64,000 bases of DNA from Apostichopus japonicus. Taxonomy: Eukaryota > Echinodermata > Holothuroidea > Aspidochirotida > Stichopodidae. The position numbers and the translations under genes were made by a program. The notes below the pieces were generated by a model. The model saw only the letters and a list, made by a program, of their open reading frames with translations, did not search any database and was not told where the DNA came from. The stretch is from NCBI RefSeq assembly GCF_037975245.1, contig NC_092568.1, forward strand, positions 25,912,501 through 25,976,500, in the 5' to 3' direction. Position 1 is the stretch's first letter, and every line of letters starts with the position of its first letter. This document shows positions 24,501-34,777 of the stretch, one piece after another.

Positions 24501-27357
24501 TAAAATTGACATATGTCAGTTTCTTGTGCTCTCATTTGGCGACCACTCGCACATGTTGTTTTCTAGCGGTCTGATTGGAAGAAATCGACAAATGTCAAGT
24601 TAAATTGACATAATTAAGTTTCGAGTGCTCTCATTGGAAGATCATTGTCACATGTCGTTTCCTTGCGCTCTGATTGGATGGAATCGACGTATGCCAATTA
24701 CTATACAAGCCTAGCAATTTAATTCGACATGTGTTGATTTCTTTTACATGTGCTGATTTCTTTCAATCAGAGCACTACAGTATGATCGTCCTATAAGAGC
24801 ATGAGAAATTTACATATGAACAGACAATTTGACATATATGTCAATTTCATCCAATCAGAGCACTAGAAATGACAAGTGGACAAAGGTGCTGTGATTATAA
24901 TCTTGATCATTAAATTTTTTGTCATTAAAACTTGTCCACAATTTCCAGGGATGTTTGCATCAGAACAGTGGGATTAAGAAACTGGTTGGGCCTGTATGAT
25001 TTGTTTGTGTGTCTTTCTGTTTTTTTTTGTCAAATATGTAGGAGAAATAAGTGATGTATTTATGTGTTTCTTGCCATTTCTGTAATGCATTCTATCTGTT
25101 TGAAAAGGGTGCCTTGGTGTGCAAAATAAAATTTTGTAAATTGCCTTGGTGCTATTTTGAAAGTAGCTTTACCATTTCAATGAAATCCAAAGTGTTACCT
25201 ATTACATTTGCTGTGATACTTGATTCAGGTCCTGATGCCGTAGCTTTGTACTGTTCCATTAGATGAATGGAACAAGACGTAATGTCGAGTAGATAATCAT
25301 ATTAGGTACTTCTTTGTTATATTTATTATTAATCTAAACTTTCTTACCTTCTTTCAGTTTATTCCCTTCCCTTAATCCTCTCTTTGTCCCTCCACTGTTT
25401 ATCTCCTACCTCTCCTCTTCCCCTGTTGGTTTCTTTCTTTCTTCTCTCCATCCCTTGTCTACTAATCCCCTTTCATCCATCTCTTTGTGTTCACCATACT
25501 CATTAACCTGTCTGTATTTTGTGCGTGTTTTTGTCCCTTCTGTTACTGGTACTTGTCATTTAGCCTTTGAAGAAGATCCTGCTAGGATCGAAACGTCAGG
25601 CCAACTTACTTTTACACATTTACCTTCTTTCTGTATGATTTCATTCTCAGTTAAGTTAGCTGGTTTATTCCATGTCTCCTAGCTAATCTTTCATCTCTAT
25701 TCCTTTTCAGTATGATAGGTTTAAGACTGAAATGCAGGATCAGTTTGACAACCTGGAGTTTGTGAGTACTTAAGCTCCTTGCTTAAAGGGTGTGAAGACT
25801 CGCCCCAAACCGCGTGCGGCCATCTGAAAAAGTTAACTTTCTGTTGCTTGCAAGTGACGTTTTGTTCATGTCGCTACAAAATGCAGACAGTAATGAAACG
25901 TGATACCTTGTTATCTTTAGCTGGACCTGAGATGTCAATCGCTGTATCGTTTGTATACTGTGCTGTGGGTATTGACCGCAGCTGTATGTACTGACTGTAC
26001 ACTATTGTATAATTACCGACGGTATAGCAAGCTGTGTGTGTATCTTCTGGGATCGATGGTGGTGTCTAACACTTCTGTTACACCTCATTCGAAACTAGGT
26101 CAGATTACCGGCATGGTGGACGTTTCTTTTTGCGCGAGTCTTCACACCCTTAAACTTACCAGTGCTGTATCGTTCCAATCACTCTACAGATGCAATGTGG
26201 TATATTCAAGCAGGGAGTTCCATAACAACTCCCTGATTCAAGTATATTTAATATTGTTTAATTGGCTTCAACAAATTTGCTGTTTATTTTTCTCTGACCA
26301 TCATATTAGAATGAACTCACGAAACCATCAAAGCAAATAAACAAAGTCTAGCCTACTTTGCATTTAACATTCAGAGATGACTTTGTTTATTTCATTAACT
26401 TTCAAGTCAAATTACTTCCCATTAAACTGCTCAGTATTTGATGAGATAAAAATTCTTTTATATCAAGCCTAGAATTTCACCTTTTAAGCCACTTGCTAAA
26501 ACTTGCAAGTGTTTGAAAACTCTACTGGCTGTGACTGGTTCAAGAGGCAGTGCATGTTTAATATATTTCACACTTACAGTACTTAATACATTACCAATAT
26601 ATGATCTAAAGTTTTAACTAACCATTGATTTTGATTTTTCACAGGAGTGCGAGGCCACACCAGACATGACAGGTTATTTTGAGGTATTCGTGAATAGAAA
26701 CCTTGTCCATTCCAAAAAAGTAAGTGTAATTTAAAAAGAGAAGTCACCTTTCTTCATTAATACTCTGCAATCACATCTTTCTATTGTCTCTTGGTTGAAA
26801 TAAAAAATTGTGGAAAAGAAGAGATACTACTGTTCAATATCACCTTTGTTTTGAATCTGAAATGGAGATATGCTGATTGGCCATTTATGTTTCCGTATGT
26901 TATATAATATTTTTCTTTATTTTTATTTGTATATAAGTTTTTGGCCCTTTTATTAGCCTTTTGTGTAATCTGAATTAGTGAAACCTCGTTCCATGTAATA
27001 GTAATGAATCTGATATTCTGTAAAGTTAATAGATCTGATTTTCATTTTATGTGGGTGGATTTCCACAAGCCTCATGGAATTTCAATGAGTCTCATATTCA
27101 TTTGATTTTATTGCATTTTCCCTCGTCATTTCTCCATTTCACGGGAAGTATTTATTCAAGCTTTCTGTGTGAGAAGAGTAAATATTGATTGAAGGGGGGG
27201 GGGGGGGGTTATCATGTCCTGAGTAGCTTAATAAAATGGTTTACACTGTGACCAAGCTTTGCAATTGTTTCTCTTTTTGAAGAATGGAGATGGCTATGTT
27301 GACAGCCCAAGTAAACTTGAGAAGATAGTCAAGGCTGTTGAATCAGCTCAGAAGTGA
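21538..27357 (+). CDS. SELENOW: Selenoprotein W, copy B (TGA = selenocysteine)
   Basis: Tandem paralogue of copy A, 84 residues. Coding exons: 21538-21566, 23540-23564, 25711-25761, 26645-26719 and 27283-27357 (TGA stop). Every exon has the same length and phase as in copy A except the last, which is one codon longer: the copy A stop TAG is AAG here, so translation ends at the next TGA. The redox motif is CGVUGYKPR, with Cys10 and Sec13 kept and an Ala-to-Val change between them. Exon 3 is YDRFKTEMQDQFDNLEF and exon 4 includes TGYFEVFVNRNLVHSKK; both differ clearly from copy A. Exon 5 (GDGYVDSPSKLEKIVKAVES) is nearly identical at DNA level. A SECIS follows at 28184. Both Sec motif and SECIS are intact, so it is probably functional. 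Confidence 0.96.
21882..22087. repeat. Long near-palindrome containing an extra direct copy of part of one arm
   Basis: The left arm starts at 21882 (ATATAATACACTATTAC) and runs to about 21964. Then a ~46-bp direct copy of its inner part (TGTGGCTCTTTCAGTTTTTA onward) occupies about 21966-22012. Then the inverted arm runs to 22087. The axis is within GATAGTAGCTACTATC near 22009. It lies in intron 1 of selenoprotein W copy B. Confidence 0.93.
22650..23079. mobile_element. hAT-like MITE with shared GC-rich internal module
   Basis: Left end AGTGCTGCCAAGTCACC, right end inverted as CTGACCTTGGCATCTCTG. The flanks share TCCATAC (22643-22649 and 23080-23086). The element contains several CTCCCGCATTTT-type repeats and, at about 22961-23010, the GCGCCAACC..GGTGGCGC module found in other elements of the window. 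No transposase. It is in intron 1 of selenoprotein W copy B. Confidence 0.7.
23547..23549 (+). other. Selenocysteine (UGA) codon of selenoprotein W copy B
   Basis: In-frame TGA at codon 13 within GGT GTC TGA GGG TAC, in a 25-nt exon with acceptor TTTCAG and donor GTAAGT, matching copy A. Confidence 0.95.
24390..24870. repeat. Degenerate ~95-bp tandem repeat with internal inversion
   Basis: Units carry GACATATGTCAA..TTAAATTGACA, then CTCTCATTGG, then GTCACATG, then CTCTGATTGGAAGAA. Four or five units run in one direction; after about 24720 the same motifs (CCAATCAGAGCA, TGACATAT) appear inverted, so the block as a whole is loosely palindromic. Intron 2 of selenoprotein W copy B. Likely a decayed mobile or satellite element. 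Confidence 0.7.
25566..25606 (+). repeat. GATCC-hairpin / CGAAACGTC motif, hammerhead-like, possible Penelope-type remnant
   Basis: GAAGATCCTGCTAGGATCGA places a perfect GATCC/GGATC stem before CGAAACGTC. The second half resembles the GAAAC..GUC part of a hammerhead ribozyme as carried by Penelope-like retroelements. The first core strand reads TTGAAGAAG rather than CTGATGAG, so a catalytic fold is not supported. It lies just upstream of exon 3 of selenoprotein W copy B. Confidence 0.35.
25783..26153 (+). mobile_element. TTAA-flanked MITE (piggyBac- or Kolobok-like), copy 1
   Basis: Bounded by TTAA on both sides, with terminal inverted repeats of about 16 bp (TTAA-AGGGTGTGAAGACTCGC on the left, GCGAGTCTTCACACCC-TTAA on the right). 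No transposase. It begins 21 bp after the donor of exon 3 of selenoprotein W copy B. A second, inverted copy is at 38866-39270. Confidence 0.88.
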
Positions 27358-28154
27358 GATGTGATGTTGAAGTTACAGCAACACATGGGTAAGTATATAC
27401 CTGCAACATCATTTTTTGTTTTATTAGACCAGTGTGTAACTGATCTGAATTAAATACATTTCATATAGAACAAAAGCGCACTGTTAAAGGTTCCTCGTGC
27501 ACAAGAAACTATCATCTGTAGGAAAGAGGATGATCACACAAAAACTCACACAGGTAAAAAAAAGGCAACAGTGTTAGAGCTGTGGGATAACAGTTATAGA
27601 CTTCGAAAGATCTACAGGTAAATGAAGGCTGATTCACCTGCTTGAGGAAATTTAAGAAATACCACCATTTTGCACTTGAGCACTCTCAATCACAGACAAT
27701 TTTTGCCAAATGGATGAAGAAGATCTGTTCTAGCTATACCCCCTGCCCTATCTATCACAATTTGGGCAAGAGAGGTTATAATCTTAGAACTGCAATACAC
27801 ATCATAAAGGTTTCATTTTAGATTTTAGGTTTGGTGGGTAAGAGGAGAAAAGTGTCCAACTTTTCTCAGAGACATAATTTCATCTGCATTAGCAAAGATG
27901 TGACTTCTTGTCCGTTTTATACAGCATTTTGTTAGAGCTGGGCACAAAAAGAGTCCATAAATATGAGATGCTTTCTTGAAGTTGGTTCACCTGGTACCGA
28001 GTATCCCATTTATGTTAGACCACACTTCTTAATGCTGATGCTTTGATTTGTTAGCAGGTTACCTTCTCAAATATCTGCTAAGTTTCTTGGTATATCATGA
28101 AAAGTAGGAAAGATTGTACTAACGTTTCTGTCGTTTACTCTTTCAATCATCTAG

Positions 28155-28270
28155 AAAGGCAGATTCAATCGGGCATTTTAGCAGCACTTCTGATGACGGA
28201 AGGAGCTTAAAAGCAACACTGCATGGCTACTTCCTGACGGCCTATTAAGATGATCTAAAGTGCCTGATCT
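28155..28270 (+). promoter_or_regulatory. SECIS element of selenoprotein W copy B (in a separate 3'-UTR exon)
   Basis: Same arrangement as copy A: donor at 27388|GTAAGT, acceptor CATCTAG before 28155. The hairpin is about 28184-28264 with ATGA at 28193-28196 and GA at 28236-28237. Relative to copy A, GGAGG in helix II is GGAAG, turning a G-U wobble into an A-U pair; one base at the bottom of helix I is also changed. Overall only a handful of differences in about 115 bases. Confidence 0.87.
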
Positions 28271-29091
28271 GAAAGCGTGTTTCCTGTGTATCTTTGTGCT
28301 TGTTCCTCTGTCCGTTCGTTAGTTTATCGCTGTCGACATATCAAAGAGTTGACCAATCTTTGCTCCAATGCAGTGATCGTTTTCTGCTAATGATCAGTAA
28401 TTGTGATATATGAAAAATGGAACGGTTAGCAAAGAACTCTCTATGATTACTAAATCATGAATTTTATGCACAGAGGTTAAAGTAATCAAGAGTGGATATT
28501 AAATCAATTATTTTAATATTTAAACTGTATACAGCTTGATTGAAATCTTTTGTGCCTGTACTTATTTTCAATTTTGAATGTAGGCATGAAAATATTCTTA
28601 TCCCTGGCATTTGGTGGGGGGGGGGATATGGTGCATTACATCCCCTCCACCCATTTTCATGGGGGGATATATCCCCCCTCCACCCAGGATCGCCGCCCAT
28701 GGCCATATGTGATCCATTTTTCGACCTTAATAATAAGCAACATTTCCAGTAAATATGGACACAAAATGCACAATTTAGTATGGCTGGCATGTCATTTAGT
28801 GTTTATAGTGATAATACAAACACAATTACCATCTATGTTTCTAAAACTATTATGCCGCCGAACTTCGCCAGAACCTTTTTTTGGCAAACAAAAAATAAAG
28901 CATACGGGAGGGGGGGGGTTGAGCGATCACCGACATCTCACATAAAGGTCGTCATCAATTTTTTTTTTTTTTTTTGCTAAACTTTTTTTTTTTTTGGTGA
29001 CGGCCAATAGGGGGGGCGCGCGCCTGTTGCGCCCCCCCTGGATACGCCCCTGCTCAGTACTCAAATTTCAGCAAACAGGTTATACTGATAC

Positions 29092-29304
29092 CAGGGACGT
29101 CGCTAGAGAGGGTTGGGCACCCCCAAACTTGGTAAAACTGACGATAGTTGGAAAATTGGAGTGCGACAGTCGGAATTTCCGACTGTCGCACTCTAATTTA
29201 CCTAGGCCTATTCATATATTCCTGGCTTCAAACCCCATCCAGCTGGATTTTCAGCCACTACTACCCCCCCCCCCCCCAATCATCATGCCTTAGCTACGTC
29301 CCTG
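29092..29304. mobile_element. 213-bp hAT-like MITE with perfect 8-bp target duplication
   Basis: Terminal repeats CAGGGACGTCGCTA / TAGCTACGTCCCTG (two mismatches when inverted). Flanked by ACTGATAC at 29084-29091 and 29305-29312. The interior contains a palindrome built on GTGCGACAGTCGGAA. An 8-bp duplication and CAGGG ends fit the hAT superfamily. Confidence 0.9.
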
Positions 29305-29772
29305 ACTGATACCTTGAAAGTGTTATATACACTGGGACATTTAATGTTATTTAATAATCCTAAATGGCTGGGACAAATTTGTAGGATCAGGTCCCACAGG
29401 ATAGTACATTTGTAAACTTTGGGACCAATACTGTTCATGATGACCTTTATAACGTAAGAATAAATCGGTCTTACAGAAATTCCAAAACTTTCGATGATGC
29501 GATATATATATCTAGCGGGTTGCCAAGCTACAATGTATACCTCTTTAAAGCCTCAAGGGTTGGTTGTTCTGATTTTGGTTTGGGCCCTTTCATTTGATAT
29601 TCAATATTTTGTCAATGTTACTTCTAGACGTATGACTATGCGGTATACATTTTGCCATACCTTCGATAGGTTGGTGAGGGAGGGCATCCGTATTTGGTCC
29701 GCCAATTTTACAAAGATATTGAGTACGGAGACTGACAGAATGAAACCCCTTTTGCATAGTATACCTTCTTCC

Positions 29773-30070
29773 CAGGCGCGTAGCCAAGGGGGGAGGGGCG
29801 TCCGCTCCCCCCCCCCCCCATTGAGCATATTTTTGTACGTTTTTTATGATATCGCTAGTAAATTCAAATAGAAAATGCTTAGATGCAACTTGTAAGGCAT
29901 GGGAAGTGCCATTTCCAGCCATCTGGGAGGCATTTTCAGACAAAATTTTCTTGTGCGCTTCGCGCCAACACATAGTGGCGCTACGCTTATATAGTTTCCA
30001 ATGCCGAATCTACGGCTCTGATAATTTGCCTACAGGTTCGCCCCTCCCTTGGCAAATTCCTACGCGCCTG
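29773..30070. mobile_element. hAT-like MITE, CAGGCGCGTAGCC family, copy 1
   Basis: Ends CAGGCGCGTAGCCAAGG and TACGCGCCTG in inverted orientation. Flanks CTTCTTCC (29765-29772) and CTTCTTCT (30071-30078) form a 7/8 target duplication. The interior has a G-rich/C-rich segment and the GCGCCAAC..AGTGGCGC module at about 29941-29992. A sister copy is at 42329-42621. Confidence 0.85.
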
Positions 30071-32330
30071 CTTCTTCTATCGTGACACCCCTTCTCTCCG
30101 CCTCGCAGTCCAAAGAAAAATCTGCTTTAAATTAGCCGGTATCGTCCTTACTCCTAAAAGTTACTGACGATGCGATATAAACGATAGCATATACACTATG
30201 CATAATACATTACAGTCTCGGGAGTTGTTACTTTTGATTTCGTTTGGGAGTTTTCATTTCATGTCCAAAATTTACCTCTTTAATTTGACACCGAAATATA
30301 TTTTCGGTATAGTTTGTGTGTGGGTGTGTGTGGGAGAGGGGGGGGGGGCTCCCAATGCCTTCCGCCACTTAATATAAATTACTATAACTGGAATCCTCTT
30401 TTATCTTTTATGGACACTATTTCCCCCCCTCTTCACAGGCTACTCGAAATATTTGCACTTGTACATGATAGTTAATCCTTCATCAATCTTAATTCCCATC
30501 CACTGTACCATGTTAACATGGTTTTCGCGTAATTTTACCTATATGCACACATAATTGCTTGTCCTCTTCAGTAGTTCTGCAAGTAAATTCTAAGTTCATT
30601 CTCTAAGGAGAACAAAAATCTCTTTAACACAATTTACAGCTTATTGTATCCGTAAGGACCAATTGTCTATTATATCCACGTTTTCTTCTTCTTCTTCCTT
30701 TTTTTTCTCTTTTTTTACCATTCTCTCTTTCTGGGTATTTCACCTTGAAATTCGTTTTCGTATTCAGATACTGTGTGCCACACAGACAAAAGGTTAAAAA
30801 CTAATCTATAAATTGGTTTCCATGGTTACGAGATCGGACGTAGATGATTTTACCATACGCATGTGTGAGGAAACATATTGCGTCTTGCTTCAATTCGTTT
30901 GTGACCTACTGTGCGCTATCGATATTAAAGAGTCCATGTTAACTATTCGGCGAGATGACGAAATAACTAACACTATTATGACTGCATAGGAGGATAACAT
31001 ATGCATGGCTTAGAGAAAGTCACGAGTTCTTGTTATAAAAGAAAAAGAGTATTGCTAGATGTGAACGAAAATAACGGAAAGGAAACTACCTGCTTGGAAT
31101 TTGTAATGTAACACAAACAAACGCTACAAGAAGAAGTATGAATCAATTGAAAGCAAAGGAAAAGATACTTGTAACTCATTAGTTCTGCCACCCGTGCGTA
31201 ACATTGAACAGACCCAACAGCTAATGGGACACATTATTGTTCACAAAGTAGTAAAATATATTTCTTACCATCCCCCACCTTATCAAAACTACTATAGATG
31301 TCATTGTATTTCGTCGTGGCAGTGTCGGTAAAGAGGAACATGTGTACACTCACAAGGGGTCCAATTGTAGGTTCGCATCAACCCAGCTTTGGCTACCAAG
31401 CGTTAACAAACTAGACCTGACATATATGATAGAAAACAATGTGTTGTGTACTGCATGAAACAATTCCGACGCTTACACCTTCAGTCGACTTCCAAAACTT
31501 ATTATTCTCACTTCGATATAGCCGAAAAACGCCGACAACAGAAGGAAACCTGGCCACTTACGTATCCACGAACTGTACATATATAGTATGAACTCAGTTA
31601 CAAAACTAAGTAATATGCTAAATAGAGCTGATAGGCCAATGAATCCCAAATAGGCTTGCCGAGGGCAAACTTCCTGACTGTGAAGATCTCAACCCGGCCG
31701 GCGTAAAATATGATCGGATATATACGCATCCTTAAGGCCGTAGGCTTTGAGTAACCCTGATCTACCCTCGGCATATATAGCTCTATCTAGGTAAAGTGAG
31801 GGAATTTCGTCTGACCCTTTGCTCCAAACTTTGCTCCAACCCAAACATAAATCATTGGGAAGTATACTGCCAACTATAAACAGTATCGTCATATTTTGTT
31901 GGAATGTTGCATGCACCTTGCTATCCACTAATATAATGTATATTACAGGAAATAAAAACATTCGGACGAATCATACCAATCTTTAATTGATATAGCTCTT
32001 TGAAACACCACATCGGTCTGTTAGCGTTAACTTTGAATGGAACTTATATCAAAGAGATGAAACGCTAAAGCTCGCGATCGTTTTTGCATATACACTCTCC
32101 TCTTTAGCCGAACAATTCTACCCAGAAATCTCGTCTACATTGAATCTGATTTTTTTTTTTCCTATTACAAAAATCTTTATCGGAAAACGGTAATGCACAT
32201 GCATACACCAACGGTGAATATTTATTAATTAAACAACACCCTTACGCTCACTGACAATATAACTGCCACAATCTCTTTAACCCTTATACGGTTTGCTCAT
32301 TAGCCAAGTAATAAAATCTCTTCTTCGCCA

Positions 32331-32338
32331 TGACGTCA
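32331..32338. promoter_or_regulatory. Palindromic CRE (TGACGTCA) upstream of 7B2
   Basis: Full cAMP-response element 2.4 kb upstream of the 7B2 start codon. A donor-like TTTTTCG|GTAAGA at about 32512 would allow a 5'-UTR exon downstream of it. Further TGACGTCA copies occur at 37686, 37781 and 42259 within 7B2 introns. Function is inferred from sequence alone. Confidence 0.4.
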
Positions 32339-34099
32339 TCTACCTCCCACGCCGCCATGATGATTTGGATCTGTAGAAGGCAACGTTGCGACTGATAATT
32401 TACATGTTCGTGTGCGATAAGCTATAACGCCAAAGAAAAAATAAAATTTCAACATCGTTTTCTAAAGACTTGTTATATTTTGTTGTGAGACTTTTGCGAA
32501 GATCGTTTTTCGGTAAGACATATTCTTTGTTTTTTTCTTCTTGTTTTTTTAAGAAATTCACTTGTAATTGAGATTAGTTAATGAAGAAATTCACAGAAGG
32601 AAGCCGCGCCGACTCTTCCTTCTATAGGCCTATTGTAGCTGCATTAAAATGTCATCGTGAAGAGTGTATAGATGTCGCATGCAGGAGTTTTCAGAATTAA
32701 AACGAGGCTACAGCTGTGAACAACGTTTGTCACTTATGTTCCTTGTTAAAGGTTTTCCAAATCCAACAAATTTTGTGGGAAAGTATAAGTTATTATACCA
32801 TTGAACAAGACTGCCTAGTGAAAAAGACGAATAGAAAACATTTACAAGGATTCATCTTATGATGATGTAAGTGACCTTTAAAATGTCATTATGGAACTAA
32901 CGTTCATATAATTGTGTTATACTTAACTTGGTTTAAGCAAGTCATTTCGTTGAATAGGGAAAAAAAGGACAAAACAATGAGATAGTTTAGGGTATTTTTT
33001 CATAGGTGTTTAGGAAATATCTTCTATTAATTTGTTATTTCTCTGGTATACGGTATAAGTAAACATGCTTTAACTTCATTACGGAATAACGCATATCGTC
33101 AATGAAGCGTGCATTGTGACTATGCAATTAACCGACTGACTATAAACATATGTGATTAATCAATTACTTTGGAGAGAGCTTGAAATTGGCTCTCTTGTTG
33201 TTATAAGTTATATATCAAAAAGCTGTCTTTAATAATTGTGTTAAGAGTAGATAAATGCAATAAATATATTCACACAGATGTACACAAAAATGGACGATCA
33301 CGAAAATGCTTGGTATTACATGATAATAAGATCAATGGTCGGTGAGAGCGTAGGCATCTTATAATGTTAAAATGTATGGATATGTGTATATAATGCTTAC
33401 ATGTACGGATTTATATAGATTTGCAAGCAAGGATAAATGTAAATTATTGGTATTAAAATACACACGATATGTTCTTTCTTTGTCTCAATTTGTGGATCGT
33501 TTCCATGCATTCAACCTATGACACAATTTAGACGCTTATCGGTTACCAATTAAATCATAGGGAGAGACAGCTCATTGTGTTAATTTCATTAACTGAAGTA
33601 CGGTAGTAAAGCACTTCAGTGATCAAGTTGTTTTCCTGTTTTGGTTGCTAAGGTACTGAATTGTTCGTGAGTTAGCTTGATCGACTTGTATTTATAATTG
33701 CTATTTGCTTCCTTTTATCTCTTTCTTTAATATATCTTTTTACATGCATTGTTGGTATCGATATTATTTTGTTGATGTCTCTTGTTAATTCAGTGTTAGT
33801 GTGCGTGCCGCACAAAAGCATGAGAACAACCAGTGTGCAATATACCGGCATATGTTTAGGAATCATTCAATTTTGCATAGATTTTAAACTAGACACATCG
33901 ATATGTTTGTGCAGTAAAGGCTTGGACTTTTGTTAACAAGGAATCGCATTAATATTTGGCCGATGTCAACTTTGAATTTCGCTTTATTTGTATGAAGTGT
34001 TATATACATATATATTGTGATGTATTTGATATTCCGTTAGTATTGCAGGATAAGGGGTAGGGGTGTCGGGGGGATTAACAGCTTGGATTTTTAATTATA

Positions 34100-34300
34100 A
34101 TTATTATTATTGTTGTTATTATTATTATTATTGTTATTATTACTACTATTATTATTAATATTATTTATTATTATTATTTTATTATTATTATTATTATTAA
34201 TATTATTATTATTATTATTATTATCATTATTGTTGTTATTGTTATAATTGTTATTTTTCTCATTATTATTATTATTATTATCATTATTATTATTATTATT
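34100..34300. repeat. (ATT)n microsatellite, first copy
   Basis: Impure TTA/TTG/TTC trinucleotide tract inside duplication unit 1. The long Asn-rich and Leu/Tyr-rich open frames it creates are not genes. The paired tract is at about 34550-34752. Confidence 0.95.
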
Positions 34301-34329
34301 ATTCAGTTCCTCAATCGCAGTACCCAAAG

Positions 34330-34440
34330 ATGGAGGTCTTAGGAGTGCAGCTAGTTTTAGCGAGTGCCTTGATGTGTCTAGCACATGGTTACATGGCATA
34401 CAATGATGAAATTCCCCCGATTGAACGGCTAGCCATCAGG
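34330..34440 (+). pseudogene. Duplicated 5' fragment of 7B2 exon 1 (signal peptide only)
   Basis: Begins ATGGAGGTCTTAGGAGTGCA and carries the first 37 codons of 7B2, then breaks at the duplication junction. There is no donor at the break, so it could only contribute as an alternative start region or UTR. See the intact copy at 34778. Confidence 0.85.
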
Positions 34441-34777
34441 AAGTGTTATATACATATATATTGTGATGTATTTGATATTCCGTTAGTATTGCAGGATAAG
34501 GGGTAGGGGTGTCGGGGGGATTAACAGCTTGGATTTTTAATTATAATTATTATTATTGTTGTTATTATTATTATTATTGTTATTATTACTACTATTATTA
34601 TTAATATTATTTATTATTATTATTTTATTATTATTATTATTATTAATATTATTATTATTGTTTTATTATTATTATTGTTATTATTATTATTATAATTATT
34701 ATTTTTCTCATTATTATTATTATTATTATCATTATTATTATTATTATTATTCAGTTCCTCAATCGCAGTACCCAAAG

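Larger units (their letters stand above)
28271..33994. other. Intergenic region between selenoprotein W copy B and 7B2
   Basis: No gene recognised. It holds poly-G/C-rich stretches (28612-28700, 28905-29040), two hAT-like MITEs (29092-29304, 29773-30070) and plain AT-rich DNA. A GGATACGCCCCTG terminus near 29040-29052 looks like the right end of another MITE whose left end I cannot find. The distal part near 32.3 kb may contain the 7B2 promoter. Confidence 0.6.

Noticed and set aside
28599-29052. A further MITE ending GGATACGCCCCTG
   Set aside because: The matching left terminus and target duplication were not found.
31689-31961. 90-residue minus-strand frame with a hydrophobic start
   Set aside because: No family resemblance, no splice partners, AT-rich intergenic context; treated as chance.
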